Assembly (NCBI GenBank): GCA_903934325.1
Contig: CAIZNH010000024.1
Location: forward strand, 1-57,364
Origin: an uncultured Alphaproteobacteria bacterium
Lineage (GTDB): Bacteria > Pseudomonadota > Alphaproteobacteria > Sphingomonadales > Sphingomonadaceae
Length of the DNA stretch: 57,364 nucleotides
Reading direction: 5' to 3'
Under the pieces are notes generated by a model. The model made no database searches. It saw nothing but the letters and a program-made list of their open reading frames with translations, and had not been told where the DNA came from. The translations under genes and the position numbers were made by a program. This document shows positions 1-9,061 of the stretch, piece by piece (position 1 is the stretch's first letter; each line of letters starts with the position of its first letter).

Positions 1-60
1 ACTATTGGTGGCCGGGCGGGGAGGCGGGGCGGGGGGTCTGCGCCACCGATAGGTGGCCGC
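1..60. repeat. Half-copy of palindromic intergenic repeat (type A), cut by the window start
   Basis: GC-rich arm at 1-40, followed by a small hairpin (GCCACC 42-47, GATA loop, GGTGGC 52-57). The same two modules occur in reverse order at 32365-32472, and the matching other half ends the window at 57308-57364. It lies directly after the stop of the LytTR regulator gene, where it could act as a 3' hairpin or terminator. Confidence 0.8.
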
Positions 61-63
61 AAA

Positions 64-819
64 TCAACGTCCGGCCATCGCCTTGACGCGGGCGAGATAG
101 GTGCGGCCGATGCGCAGCGCCTCGCCGTTCTGCAGCTCCACGGACCATACACCCAGCCCGTCGTGCCTGAGCCCGCGGATATTGTCGCGGCGCAGGATGG
201 TGGAGCGGTGGATGCGGATGAACTGTTCGGGGTCGAGCCGGGATTCGAGGCCCGCGATGGTCTGGAGCAGCAGGTAGGAGCGCGGCGCATCCTCGCCGCC
301 CACGTGCAGCCGCACATAATCGCGCTCGGCGTCGATCTGGTGGACCTCGCTCACCGCGATGCGCAGCAGTTCGGAGCGGTGCGGCACCCACAATTCGTCG
401 AGGAAGCGGCTGGTCTTCTGGCGGCGCGTGCCGCGGCGGGCGAGCGCACGCTCGATCGCGCGTTCGAGCCGGTCGGCGGCGACGGGCTTCAGGACATAGT
501 CGACCGCGTCACAATCGAAGGCCTCGACCGCGAAGTGATCATGCGCGGTGACGAAGATCACCACCGGCGCCTGTTCCTGCCCGGCGAGATGCCGCGCCAC
601 ACCCAGCCCGTCGAGCTCGGGCATGGTCATGTCGAGCAGCACCAGATCGGGTTCGAGCTTTTCCGCCAGCCGCAGGGCTGCCGCGCCGTCGCTGGCGGTG
701 CCGACCACCTGCACGCTCGGGATTTCGGCGCAAATGACCTGCACCCGCTCGACCGCGAGCGGTTCGTCATCGACGATCAGGGTGCGAAGGGCGGTGGTTT
801 CGATCTCGCTATCCATCAT
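64..819 (-). CDS. LytTR-family response regulator
   Basis: About 251 aa. The N-terminal receiver domain has the acidic pair in IVDDEP, a phospho-acceptor Asp near residue 63 (LVLLDMTMPELD) and the conserved Lys near 111 (YVLKP). The C-terminal third is a LytTR DNA-binding domain (FIRIHRSTILRRDNI). Start chosen at the MMDSEIE double Met (819 or 816), because upstream in-frame sequence overlaps the kinase gene and looks non-coding. The kinase stop at 809-811 lies inside this gene's start, so the two are translationally coupled. It should receive phosphate from the kinase and bind direct-repeat promoters; the targets are unknown. Confidence 0.92.
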   Translation of the reverse strand: MMDSEIETTALRTLIVDDEPLAVERVQVICAEIPSVQVVGTASDGAAALRLAEKLEPDLVLLDMTMPELDGLGVARHLAGQEQAPVVIFVTAHDHFAVEAFDCDAVDYVLKPVAADRLERAIERALARRGTRRQKTSRFLDELWVPHRSELLRIAVSEVHQIDAERDYVRLHVGGEDAPRSYLLLQTIAGLESRLDPEQFIRIHRSTILRRDNIRGLRHDGLGVWSVELQNGEALRIGRTYLARVKAMAGR

Positions 820-2059
820 GGCGGCTCGTCGATCTGGTGAGGGGAATGCGGATTTCGGTGCGGTAGCCGTCCGGAACGGGGGCCGAGGTGAAGCCGATAT
901 CGGGGCCGAAACGCGCCTCCAGCCGGTCGCGCACATTGGCAAGCCCGATACCGAAGCCGTGGTGCGCGCCCTGCGGCACGCCAGGCCCATCATCGCTGAC
1001 GGTTATCACCAGCCGGTCAAACTCCTCGCGTGCGGCAATCGTGATGGTGACCGGACGGGCCACCGCCGAGATCGCGTATTTGACCGAATTCTCGACCAGC
1101 GGTTGCAGGATCATGCCGGGCACGCGCGCGTCTTCCAGCCCGGCGGGCAGATCGAACACGCACACCAGTCGCTCGGGGAAGCGCACGGCCTCGATATCGA
1201 GATAGAGCCGCTGGAGATCGAATTCGTCGCTCAGCGAAACATCCGCCGTCGGCTCGTTGGCGAGTGAATGGCGGTAGAAACGGCTGATCGTCTGGATCAT
1301 CTTCTCGGCCCTGTCGGCCTTGCCGATCATCACCAGCGCGGAAAGCGAATTGAGGGTGTTGAACAGGAAATGCGGATTCACCTGATAGCGCAGGGAGCGC
1401 AGCTCGGCGGCCTTGGCGGCGGAGCGGAATTGCTGCTCGCGCCGCTCGGCACTGCGCGCCTGCACGCCCGCGAGCAGCGCGAAATAGGTCGAAGCCCAGG
1501 CCAGGAGCAGGAAGTAGCGCCCAAGTGCGACGTCGAGCAGGCGGCGCCAGAAATCGGCCTGGGTTTCGGCCGGCTCGATAATCACCGACTGGGTCGCCCC
1601 CGGTGCACCCTGCCCTGCGGCATCCTTCTGCGCGATCGGCACATCGATCAGCAGGTTGCCGCTTTCGTCGCGACGCAGATTGAGGTTGTTCTTTTCGGCA
1701 TAGGCCTGCTCCATCACGGGGGCCATGTCCTTGAAGACGAGATAATTGACCTGCCCGATTGCCAGCGCGGCCGGCATCGCCAGCGCGATCGCGGCGGAGA
1801 TCTTGAGCCATAGCGGGCGGTTGTCGAACAGCCGCAGCAGCAGCCACATCACGAGCGTGAGCGCGACACCCGCCGCCGTCACCAGCAGTCGCCGCCAGCC
1901 GAGCTCGAACTGGAGCCCGAAATCCATCACCATCGAGCGCATCGTGATGAGCGCGAAATAGGTCGCCCACAGGACGATCATCGAAAACAGCACCGTGCGG
2001 AACGGCACGGTCACATCGGACGCGGTCGCGGTCGGTTCAGAGTTTGAAAGTGTCGCCAT
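809..2059 (-). CDS. LytS/YehU-type sensor histidine kinase
   Basis: About 416 aa. Four hydrophobic segments (roughly residues 21-40, 55-75, 85-107 and 178-198) form a membrane sensor module with a soluble stretch between the third and fourth. The His_kinase motif NPHFLFNTLNSLS follows, with phospho-acceptor His near 230, then a HATPase domain (LQPLVENSVKYAI, SDDGPGVP, GIGLANVRDRL). Start chosen at MATLSNSEPT because upstream codons run through a perfect hairpin. It is co-transcribed with, and overlaps, the LytTR regulator gene. The ligand is unknown. Confidence 0.92.
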   Translation of the reverse strand: MATLSNSEPTATASDVTVPFRTVLFSMIVLWATYFALITMRSMVMDFGLQFELGWRRLLVTAAGVALTLVMWLLLRLFDNRPLWLKISAAIALAMPAALAIGQVNYLVFKDMAPVMEQAYAEKNNLNLRRDESGNLLIDVPIAQKDAAGQGAPGATQSVIIEPAETQADFWRRLLDVALGRYFLLLAWASTYFALLAGVQARSAERREQQFRSAAKAAELRSLRYQVNPHFLFNTLNSLSALVMIGKADRAEKMIQTISRFYRHSLANEPTADVSLSDEFDLQRLYLDIEAVRFPERLVCVFDLPAGLEDARVPGMILQPLVENSVKYAISAVARPVTITIAAREEFDRLVITVSDDGPGVPQGAHHGFGIGLANVRDRLEARFGPDIGFTSAPVPDGYRTEIRIPLTRSTSRHDG

Positions 2060-2077
2060 TATGCCGATCAGCGATAC

Positions 2078-2111
2078 CGCGCCCGCCGGTGGATGACCAC
2101 CGGCGGGCGCG
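2078..2111 (-). terminator. Perfect 15-bp GC hairpin between fumC and the kinase gene
   Basis: CGCGCCCGCCGGTGG (2078-2092) is the exact reverse complement of 2097-2111, around an ATGA loop. It lies about 65 nt after the fumC stop and 20 nt before the kinase start. No T-run follows on the minus strand, so it is a strong hairpin that could aid Rho-dependent termination or stabilise the fumC 3' end, not a textbook intrinsic terminator. Confidence 0.55.
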
Positions 2112-2176
2112 TGTCGTCGGGCAGTGACTCGCCTTGGTCGAATGATGAACGGCCGTTCAGCATCGACCAACAACAC

Positions 2177-3592
2177 TTAATCTCTCGGCTTGATCATGTC
2201 CGCCGGCACAACCCACTGGGCGAATTGCTCTTCGGTGAGCAGGCCGAGCGCCAGCGCCGATTCCTTCAGCGTCGTGCCTTCGGCATGGGCCTTCTTGGCG
2301 ATCTTGGCCGCGTTGTCGTAGCCGATGTGGGGGTTCAGCGCAGTCACCAGCATCAGGCTTTCGTTGAGCAGCTGGGTGATGCGGGTGGTGTTGGCCTCGA
2401 TCCCCACCACGCAATTGTCGGTGAAGGCGTGGCTCGCATCGCCGATCAGCTTGATCGACTGGAGCACGTTGTAGATGATCACCGGCTTGAACACGTTGAG
2501 TTCGAGGTGGCCGTGCGATCCCGCCACACTCACCGCCATGTTGTTGCCCATCACCTGCGCGCAGACCATCGTCATCGCCTCGCACTGGGTCGGGTTGACC
2601 TTGCCCGGCATGATCGAGGAGCCCGGTTCGTTGGCGGGCAGGCTGAGTTCGCCGAGACCCGAGCGCGGGCCGGAGCCAAGCAGGCGGATGTCGTTGGCGA
2701 TCTTCATCAGGCTGACGGCGAGCACATTGAGCGCGCCCGAAATCTCAACCATCGCATCATGCGCGGCGAGCGCCTCGAACTTGTTGGGCGCAGTGACGAA
2801 GGCGTGGCCGGTTTCGGCGGCGACTTCGGCGGCGAAGGCGGTGTCGAAACCGACCTTGGCGTTGATCCCGGTGCCGACGGCGGTGCCGCCCTGCGCCAGC
2901 TCCAGCACCCGCGGCAGCGCGGCTTCGACGCGGGCGATGCCGTATTCGATCTGCTTGGCGTAGCCCGAGAATTCCTGCCCGAGCGTCATCGGGGTCGCAT
3001 CCTGCAGATGGGTGCGGCCGATCTTGACGAGGTGGGCGAATTCCTGCGCCTTGGCGTCCAGTGCGCCGTGCAGCTTCTTGAGCGCCGGGATCAGGTGATC
3101 GCTCGCTTCCACGGCCACAGCAATGTGCATCGCGGTGGGGAAGGTGTCGTTCGACGACTGGCCCATGTTGCAGTGATCATTGGGGTGAACGGGCGACTTG
3201 CCGCCCTTGTTGCCGGTGAGGATCTCGTTGGCGCGGCTCGCGATCACCTCGTTGGCGTTCATGTTGGACTGGGTGCCCGAGCCGGTCTGCCACACCACCA
3301 GCGGGAACTGGTCGGCCAGCGTGCCGTCGATCACTTCGCGCGCGGCCTGGACGATCGCCTCGCCGATTCCGGCATCGAGCACGCCGAGCTTCATGTTGGC
3401 CTTGGCCGCCGAAAGCTTCTGGATGCCGAGAGCACTCACCAGCGCGGGCGGCATCTTTTCGCCGCCGATCGGGAAGTTCACGATGCTGCGCTGCGTCTGC
3501 GCGCCCCAGTGCATGTTGGCCGGAACCGCCACTTCGCCCAGCGAATCGGTCTCGATCCGCACCTCGCCGTCGGCCTTCGTCATGTCACTCAT
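2177..3592 (-). CDS. fumC: Class II fumarate hydratase
   Basis: Interconverts fumarate and malate in the TCA cycle; class II enzymes are iron-independent homotetramers in the cytoplasm. About 471 aa, the usual family length. Visible motifs are [36 protein letters not shown] and the superfamily signature [11 protein letters not shown], which carries the mobile catalytic loop. Start chosen at [11 protein letters not shown]; a Met three codons upstream and another three codons downstream are alternatives. Monocistronic on the minus strand, divergent from the pcm-like gene, with a perfect hairpin downstream. Confidence 0.97.
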   Translation of the reverse strand: MSDMTKADGEVRIETDSLGEVAVPANMHWGAQTQRSIVNFPIGGEKMPPALVSALGIQKLSAAKANMKLGVLDAGIGEAIVQAAREVIDGTLADQFPLVVWQTGSGTQSNMNANEVIASRANEILTGNKGGKSPVHPNDHCNMGQSSNDTFPTAMHIAVAVEASDHLIPALKKLHGALDAKAQEFAHLVKIGRTHLQDATPMTLGQEFSGYAKQIEYGIARVEAALPRVLELAQGGTAVGTGINAKVGFDTAFAAEVAAETGHAFVTAPNKFEALAAHDAMVEISGALNVLAVSLMKIANDIRLLGSGPRSGLGELSLPANEPGSSIMPGKVNPTQCEAMTMVCAQVMGNNMAVSVAGSHGHLELNVFKPVIIYNVLQSIKLIGDASHAFTDNCVVGIEANTTRITQLLNESLMLVTALNPHIGYDNAAKIAKKAHAEGTTLKESALALGLLTEEQFAQWVVPADMIKPRD

Positions 3593-3754
3593 CGAACCCA
3601 TCCCTGCTTGTATCGAAAAGAAGCCCTTGCGGGCGATGCCTTCCCTAAGCACCGGCTGCGGGCGAGGTCAAAGCCCGAAATTGCGAGCCGGTGGCGGGGC
3701 GGTCCAATGGCGCAAAGACCTTGGAACACAGGCCCGCCTTCGTCTAAGGAAGAG

Positions 3755-3787
3755 TTGACGGGCTGTATTATGCACTTAATACAGCCC
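3755..3787 (+). promoter_or_regulatory. Sigma70-like promoter with an embedded perfect inverted repeat
   Basis: TTGACG (3755-3760), a 16-bp spacer and TAATAC (3777-3782) form a near-consensus promoter. GGGCTGTATTA (3760-3770) and TAATACAGCCC (3777-3787) are exact reverse complements around a 6-nt loop, covering spacer, -10 and probable start site. The layout suggests an operator for a dimeric repressor controlling the pcm-like/tolC unit. A GGAG ribosome site (3790-3793) follows, so the leader would be very short. Confidence 0.65.
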
Positions 3788-3798
3788 TTGGAGCAAGC

Positions 3799-4410
3799 AT
3801 GACCGACCTGACCATGACCCGTGAACGCCCGAATGACACCAGCATCGCCCGCCGCGCGATGATCGACAGCCAGCTGCGCACCAGCGGTGTGAACGAGGAA
3901 TATGTCCTCGCCCGCATGCTGGCCGTGCCGCGCGAGGATTTCCTTCCGCAAGATAAGGCCCCGCTCGCCTATATCGACCGCGCCGTCGCGCTCGGCGATG
4001 CCGGCCATCTCGCCAGCCCGCTGTTCTACGGCAAGCTGCTGCTCGAAGCCCAGCCCGCCAAGGATGACCGCGTGCTCGTGGTCGAAGGCGGCACAGGCTA
4101 CCTCGCCGAACTGCTGCGTCCGCTGGTGGCAGAGCTTACCACCGTCAGCGCCGCCGAGGCTGCGGGTATGACGGGCGAGGGCAATTACACGCTGATCGTG
4201 ATCGACGGTGCAATCGAGCAACTGCCCGAAGGCCTTGCCGCACAGCTGGCCGAGAACGGGCGGATCGTATCGGGGCTGGTGCTGCGGCAGGTGACGCGGC
4301 TTGCCGCGGGCCGCAAGGTGCTCGGCCAGGTGGCGCTCCAGCCGGTCGAGGATATCGGTATCCCGGTGCTCCACGCCTTCGACGCGCCCAAGCGCTGGAC
4401 CTTCGCGTGA
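3799..4410 (+). CDS. Divergent protein-L-isoaspartate O-methyltransferase (Pcm) family protein
   Basis: 203 aa. The N-terminus is Pcm-like (ARRAMIDSQLRTSGV, VLARMLAVPREDFLP) and the C-terminus keeps NGRIVSGLVLRQVTRLA. The SAM-binding glycine motif is altered to VVEGGTGYLAELL. The stretch that normally carries the second acidic SAM-binding residue is shortened, and the usual QTISQP-type active-site segment reads AGHLASPLFY. It may therefore not repair isoaspartate. The next gene, tolC, starts within its stop codon (GTGA overlap), so the two form an operon behind the palindromic promoter. Start ATG is preceded by GGAG. Confidence 0.8.
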   Translation: MTDLTMTRERPNDTSIARRAMIDSQLRTSGVNEEYVLARMLAVPREDFLPQDKAPLAYIDRAVALGDAGHLASPLFYGKLLLEAQPAKDDRVLVVEGGTGYLAELLRPLVAELTTVSAAEAAGMTGEGNYTLIVIDGAIEQLPEGLAAQLAENGRIVSGLVLRQVTRLAAGRKVLGQVALQPVEDIGIPVLHAFDAPKRWTFA

Positions 4411-5876
4411 GCATTTCCCGTCCTGCCTTTCGTCTTGCCGCTTCGGCAAGCCTGCTGGCGCTCGCCGTGCCGGCGGCGGCCGACAATCTGCGCGAGGCGC
4501 TGGCAGAGGCCTATAACACCAACCCGACGCTCCAGTCCGCCCGTGCAAACCAGCGCGCGACCGATGAAGGCGTGGCGATCCAGCGGGCAGCGGGCCTGCC
4601 CGATCTCAACGTCACGGCAACCCACACCGAATTCATCCGCCAGTCCGCGAACGCCTTTACCGCGCCCCAGCGCAACCTGGGGGTGGTCGCGCAGTTTCTG
4701 GTGCCGGTCTATTCGGGCGGGGCGGTGCGCAATGGTGTCGCCGCCGCGCGCGGGCGGGTGGAGGCGGGTCAGGCCGATCTGCGCAACGCCGAAAGCGCGG
4801 TCTTCAGCCAGGTCGTCGCCGCCTATATGGACGTCCTGCGCACCGAGGCGCTGGCAACGCTGGCGGCCAACAATGTCGCGGTGCTCAAGACCAACCTCGA
4901 AGCCACCAGCGATCGGTTCCAGATCGGCGATCTCACCATCACCGATGTTGCCCAGTCGCGCTCGCGCCTCGCGGTGGCGGAAGGCGATCTGCAACAGGCA
5001 CAAGCAAGCCTGATCGCCGCGCGCGAGACCTATATCCGCCTTGTCGGACAGGCGCCGGGCCAGCTCGAAGCCCCGCCGCCGCTGCCGGGCCTGCCCGAAA
5101 ACGTGGGCGAGGCGATTGTCGCGGCGCTCGAAAACAATCCGAACCTCGTTGCCGCCAAGGAGCGTGCGCAGGCTGCGGGCTTCGACACCAAGGTGGCCGG
5201 CGCAGGCCGCCTTCCGACCGTCGGCCTGTTCGTCAACGGCCAGTACAGCGACTTCTTCGGCACGCTGGGCGGGCCGATTGCAGCCAATTTCGTGCAGGCG
5301 GAAACCACTGCCAATGCCGGCGTGCGAGTCACCATCCCGCTGTTCCAGGGCGGCGATCCGGCAGCTCGCCAGCGGCAGGCAGGCGCGCGCGAAAGCGCTG
5401 CGCTGGAAGATGTGATCGCCTCGGAACGCAGCGTGATTGCCGAAACCCGCTCGACCTACACCAACTGGCAGGCCGCCAATGCCGTGATCAAGAGCGCGCA
5501 GGCAGCCGTCGAAGCCGCGGAACTCAGCCTTGAAGGCGTGCGTGCGGAGAACTCGATCGGCAACCGCCAGATCCTCGACGTGCTCAATGCCGAGCAGGAA
5601 CTGCTGCAGGCCCGCGCCCAGCTCGTGACCGCGCGGCGCAATGCCTATGTCGCCGGATTTTCGCTGCTGGCGCTCATGGGCCGGGCCGAAGCGCGCGATC
5701 TCAACCTCGATGATGGCGTCGTGATCTATGATCCGGCGGTCAATTTCGAGCGCGTGCATGATCGCATTTTTGACTGGGACCGCGATCCCAAGGCCGAAGC
5801 CAAATCCACCAGAACCGTTGACATTCCGGCCCCTGACGCAACAATCGGCCCGCAACTGCTGCCTGGCGAAAAGTGA
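4407..5876 (+). CDS. tolC: TolC-family outer-membrane efflux protein
   Basis: 489 aa, beginning at a GTG that overlaps the upstream stop. A signal peptide (RLAASASLLALAVPAAA, cleavage near residue 25) is followed by the duplicated OEP repeats rich in Ala/Gln/Asn coiled-coil helices (LREALAEAYNTNPTLQSARAN in the first, VGEAIVAALENNPNLVAAKERA in the second). The family forms trimeric channels across outer membrane and periplasm for type I secretion and RND/MFS efflux. No inner-membrane pump or adaptor gene is adjacent, so it is probably a shared exit duct. Confidence 0.93.
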   Translation: MSISRPAFRLAASASLLALAVPAAADNLREALAEAYNTNPTLQSARANQRATDEGVAIQRAAGLPDLNVTATHTEFIRQSANAFTAPQRNLGVVAQFLVPVYSGGAVRNGVAAARGRVEAGQADLRNAESAVFSQVVAAYMDVLRTEALATLAANNVAVLKTNLEATSDRFQIGDLTITDVAQSRSRLAVAEGDLQQAQASLIAARETYIRLVGQAPGQLEAPPPLPGLPENVGEAIVAALENNPNLVAAKERAQAAGFDTKVAGAGRLPTVGLFVNGQYSDFFGTLGGPIAANFVQAETTANAGVRVTIPLFQGGDPAARQRQAGARESAALEDVIASERSVIAETRSTYTNWQAANAVIKSAQAAVEAAELSLEGVRAENSIGNRQILDVLNAEQELLQARAQLVTARRNAYVAGFSLLALMGRAEARDLNLDDGVVIYDPAVNFERVHDRIFDWDRDPKAEAKSTRTVDIPAPDATIGPQLLPGEK

Positions 5877-5935
5877 CGTCCCGATTCGGGACAGGAAAAA
5901 GCGCGGATCGTCCGGCAGCCCGGAAAGGGCGGAAA

Positions 5936-6445
5936 ATGGGACACGAGGGCGAAGCTTCGGTCGAGGAAATCCTCGAATCGATCAAGAAGGTGATTGCGCG
6001 CGACAACCGCGCCGTCGCGCTTGAAGCACGTCGTCGCCGCGAGGATGCGCCCTTGCCGCCGGTCGAGATCACCCCGCTGCCGATGCCCGATCACCCGCGC
6101 GCACATCAGGTGCGCGACGAGGAAGGGATCCTCGATCTGGCGGACATGGAATTCGCGCCCGAGGGCGAAACCAGCGCCCTGCCGCTGGCCGCTTCGCAGG
6201 AAGAATCGCCGCTGATCGCCGATCAGGTGCTGGGCGCGATGCAGGAAAACCTCGCCGCGCTTGCCATGCTGGCGGAGCCGCCCGCGCGTCCGCAGATCGT
6301 GCGTTCGGGCGAAACCTCGCTCGAAGGTCTGACCCGCGAACTGCTTCGCCCGATGCTGGCCGAATGGCTCGAAGCGAACCTGCCTGCGATGGTCGAACAG
6401 ATGGTGCAGGCCGAAATCGCCCGGATCGTCGGCAAGCGCCCCTGA
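5936..6445 (+). CDS. popZ: PopZ-like polar organizing protein (DUF2497)
   Basis: 169 aa. The N-terminal helix (ASVEEILESIKKVIARDN) matches the partner-binding region of PopZ, the middle is Pro/Glu-rich and disordered-looking, and the C-terminal block (SLEGLTRELLRPMLAEWLE ... MVQAEIARIVG) matches the oligomerising helices. In Caulobacter, PopZ forms a polar matrix that anchors ParB-parS. Start chosen at ATG 5936 with a GGAAAGGGCGGAAA leader; an in-frame GTG at 5873 overlaps the tolC stop but would add non-conserved residues. parA, parB, parS and the oriC candidate are all in this window. Confidence 0.9.
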   Translation: MGHEGEASVEEILESIKKVIARDNRAVALEARRRREDAPLPPVEITPLPMPDHPRAHQVRDEEGILDLADMEFAPEGETSALPLAASQEESPLIADQVLGAMQENLAALAMLAEPPARPQIVRSGETSLEGLTRELLRPMLAEWLEANLPAMVEQMVQAEIARIVGKRP

Positions 6446-6449
6446 GATT

Positions 6450-6472
6450 GCCCTCGCATCTGGCGCGAGGGC
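6450..6472 (+). terminator. 8-bp stem-loop after popZ
   Basis: GCCCTCGC (6450-6457) pairs exactly with GCGAGGGC (6465-6472) around a 7-nt loop, a few bases after the popZ stop. A second small hairpin (GGCAGG/CCTGCC, 6477-6493) sits just before the next start. No T-run follows, so termination is uncertain. Confidence 0.4.
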
Positions 6473-6497
6473 GCGCGGCAGGCTAATCCTGCCGCCC

Positions 6498-8654
6498 ATG
6501 TATCGCACCATCGCTTCGGGCGCTCTCGTCGCCGCCGTCACCCTCCTCGCCGCGCCGCTGGCCGCCGAGAATCCCGCCTCCATCCCCGGCCTCACCGCCC
6601 CGCCGATGAGCGCGAAGGATCTTGTCACCCTGCCGCGCCTCGGTGCGCCGGTGGTGAACAGGGAAGGCACGCTGGCGGTCTATCCCGTCACCACCACCGA
6701 TCCCGAAACCCTCAAGCGCACGCCGACGCATTACATGCTCGATCTGACCACCCCGGGCGCGAAGCCGGTGGCGGTCACCTTCCCGATCCGCGCTTCTTCC
6801 CCCGCTTTCGGCGCGGACGGGCAGCTTTATTTCCTCTCCAGCGAACATCCGCAGGGTGACGGGGTGGAGCCGCGCGGGCGGGTGTGGCGCGTGACGCTGG
6901 CGAAGGACGGCACCACAAGCATGCCGCAGCTCGTCGCAGGCTATCCCGATGCCGATCTCGCAGGCTTCAAGCTTGCTCCGGGTGACAAGGCCATCGCCCT
7001 GTGGGCCGAAGTGCCGCGTGATTGCCAGAAGCTCGGCTGCGGCGCGGCCCAGCCGCAGCACCTGCCTGGCCCCGGCACCGGCAAGCTCTATGACGGCGCG
7101 GACGGGTTATACCGCCACTGGGACCGCTGGGCGACCCCGGGCCGCCCCAACCGCGTCTTCGTCTTCCCGCTCGCAGGCGGGCAAGCGCAGGGCGATGGCG
7201 TTCCGGTTGACGGTCGCGATCCCGCCACCGGCATCACTGCCGATACGCCGACCATGCCCTTCGGCGGCGGCGAGGACATCGCCTTTTCGCCCGATGGCAG
7301 CCGCGCCTACTTCGTCGCGCGCCTGTCGGACGGGAACGAGCCGGGCTCGACCAATCTCGATATCTACGCCTCCGACCTGTCAGGCGCCGCGCCGAACCTG
7401 CTGACCAGCAGCAACGCTGCCACCGACACCGCCCCCACCCCTTCGCCCGATGGCAAATATCTTGCGTGGCTGGCGATGGACCGGCCGACCTACGAGGCTG
7501 ATCGCCTCTCGGTGCGGCTGATGGATTTGAAGACCGGTCAGGTGCGCAATCTCACCGAGACGATCGACCTCAGCTTCGGCAGCATCGCATGGGACGCCGA
7601 CGGCAAGAGCCTGATCGCCACGGCCGAACAGGTGCTGGATACCCCCTCCTTCCGCATCGATGTCGCCAGCGGGAAGGTCGAACGGCTCGATCTGATGGCC
7701 GGGAACGAGGCGCATATCGCCAATGTCACACCCATGCCGGGCGGCCGCCTGCTGTTCACCCGCGATTCGCTTGGCAATCCGTCCGAACTCTATCTGTCCG
7801 ATGCGATGGGGCAGGCCCGTCCGCTGACCGATGTGGCCACCACCCGCATGGGCACCCTCGCCAGCATCGTCACCCGCCGCTTCAGCTTTGCCGGAGCCAA
7901 TGGCGAGACCGTGTGGGGCCAGATCACCCGCCTTGCCGATCAGACCGGGCCGATCCCGGCGCTGCTCTATATCCACGGCGGGCCGCAAGGGTCCTTCAAC
8001 GACAGCTGGTCAAACCGCTGGAACCCGCGCGTCACTGCCTCGCAGGGCTATGCGGTGATCTCGGTCGATTTCCACGGGAGCACCGGATACGGACAGGCCT
8101 TCACCGATGCGATCAACCGGAACTGGGGCGGGTGGCCGCTTGAAGATCTGCAAAAGGGCCTTGAGGCCGCATTGGGGCTCGACCCCCAGATCGACGGCAG
8201 CCGCGCTTGCGCGATGGGGGCGAGCTACGGCGGCTACATGGTCAACTGGATCGCGGGCAACTGGCCTGAGCGGTTCAAGTGCATCGTCCAGCACGACGGC
8301 ATCTTCGACATGCGCTCGATGTATTATTCGACCGAGGAACTGTGGTTCCCGCGCTGGGACTTCGGCGGTTCGTACGAGCAGGCGAAGGACGTCTACGAGA
8401 AGTGGAACCCGGCAAACCACGTGAGCAAGTGGCAGACGCCGATGCTGGTCGTGACCGGCCAGCTCGATTACCGCGTGCCCTATAGCCAGGGCCTAATGAG
8501 CTTCACCGCCCTGCAGGAACGCGGCATTCCTTCGCAATTGCTGGTCTTCCCGGACGAGAACCACTGGGTGCTGGGCGCGAAGAACTCGCTGCAATGGCAC
8601 AACACCGTGTTCGCGTGGCTCGATCGCTGGCTGAAGCAGGACAAACCGAAGTGA
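6498..8654 (+). CDS. S9-family prolyl oligopeptidase / acylaminoacyl-peptidase, exported
   Basis: 718 aa. A signal peptide (residues 1 to about 23, ending LAAPLAAE) is followed by a beta-propeller region with WD40-like PD40 motifs (AFSPDGSRAYFVA, TPSPDGKYLAWLAMD). The C-terminal alpha/beta-hydrolase domain has nucleophile Ser in GASYGGYMVNW, Asp in TGQLDYRVPYSQG and His in PDENHWVLG. Expected to cleave short peptides in the periplasm. It is followed by a gene whose GTG overlaps its stop, implying coupling. Substrate preference cannot be read from sequence. Confidence 0.93.
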   Translation: MYRTIASGALVAAVTLLAAPLAAENPASIPGLTAPPMSAKDLVTLPRLGAPVVNREGTLAVYPVTTTDPETLKRTPTHYMLDLTTPGAKPVAVTFPIRASSPAFGADGQLYFLSSEHPQGDGVEPRGRVWRVTLAKDGTTSMPQLVAGYPDADLAGFKLAPGDKAIALWAEVPRDCQKLGCGAAQPQHLPGPGTGKLYDGADGLYRHWDRWATPGRPNRVFVFPLAGGQAQGDGVPVDGRDPATGITADTPTMPFGGGEDIAFSPDGSRAYFVARLSDGNEPGSTNLDIYASDLSGAAPNLLTSSNAATDTAPTPSPDGKYLAWLAMDRPTYEADRLSVRLMDLKTGQVRNLTETIDLSFGSIAWDADGKSLIATAEQVLDTPSFRIDVASGKVERLDLMAGNEAHIANVTPMPGGRLLFTRDSLGNPSELYLSDAMGQARPLTDVATTRMGTLASIVTRRFSFAGANGETVWGQITRLADQTGPIPALLYIHGGPQGSFNDSWSNRWNPRVTASQGYAVISVDFHGSTGYGQAFTDAINRNWGGWPLEDLQKGLEAALGLDPQIDGSRACAMGASYGGYMVNWIAGNWPERFKCIVQHDGIFDMRSMYYSTEELWFPRWDFGGSYEQAKDVYEKWNPANHVSKWQTPMLVVTGQLDYRVPYSQGLMSFTALQERGIPSQLLVFPDENHWVLGAKNSLQWHNTVFAWLDRWLKQDKPK

Positions 8655-9061
8655 GCCGGCAGGAGCTGCTCTCGGCGCAGACCGCGCTCGCCAAGCATTA
8701 CGGCGATGCGGGCAAGGGCAGCGCGATTGCCCGGCACATCATGCTGTGCGCGGTGTCGGAGAAACAGAAGTGCTGCTCGCGCGAGGCGGGGATGGAGAGT
8801 TGGCAGTTCCTCAAGGAACGGCTGAAGGAGCTCGGCCTGGTCGGCCCGCAGCGCGACGCGGACAGCCCGCGCGGAGCCGGCGGCGGGGTGCAACGCACCA
8901 AGGCGGACTGCTTCCAGGTCTGCGCCGCAGGGCCGGTCGCGGTCGTGTGGCCGGACGGGGTTTGGTATCATTCGTGCAGCCCGCAGGTGCTCGAACGGAT
9001 CATCCAGGAGCATCTGGTGGGCGGGGCGCCGGTGGAGGAATACCGCCTTACCCCCCCTTAA
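8651..9061 (+). CDS. Thioredoxin-like (2Fe-2S) ferredoxin family protein
   Basis: 136 aa. Cysteines in HIMLCAVSEKQKCC and DCFQVCAAGP match the spacing of thioredoxin-fold [2Fe-2S] ferredoxins, with VWPDGVWYHSC and an ERIIQEHLVGG tail typical of the family. Start taken at GTG 8651, overlapping the peptidase stop, because homology begins at this point. The stop overlaps the stop of the convergent membrane-protein gene by four bases (TTAA). A redox carrier of unknown partner. Confidence 0.85.
   Translation: MSRQELLSAQTALAKHYGDAGKGSAIARHIMLCAVSEKQKCCSREAGMESWQFLKERLKELGLVGPQRDADSPRGAGGGVQRTKADCFQVCAAGPVAVVWPDGVWYHSCSPQVLERIIQEHLVGGAPVEEYRLTPP

Noticed and set aside
2093..3802. A 569-codon plus-strand frame antisense to fumC
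   Set aside because: Fumarase motifs on the minus strand are unambiguous; the antisense translation is Arg/His/Gly-rich without domains.
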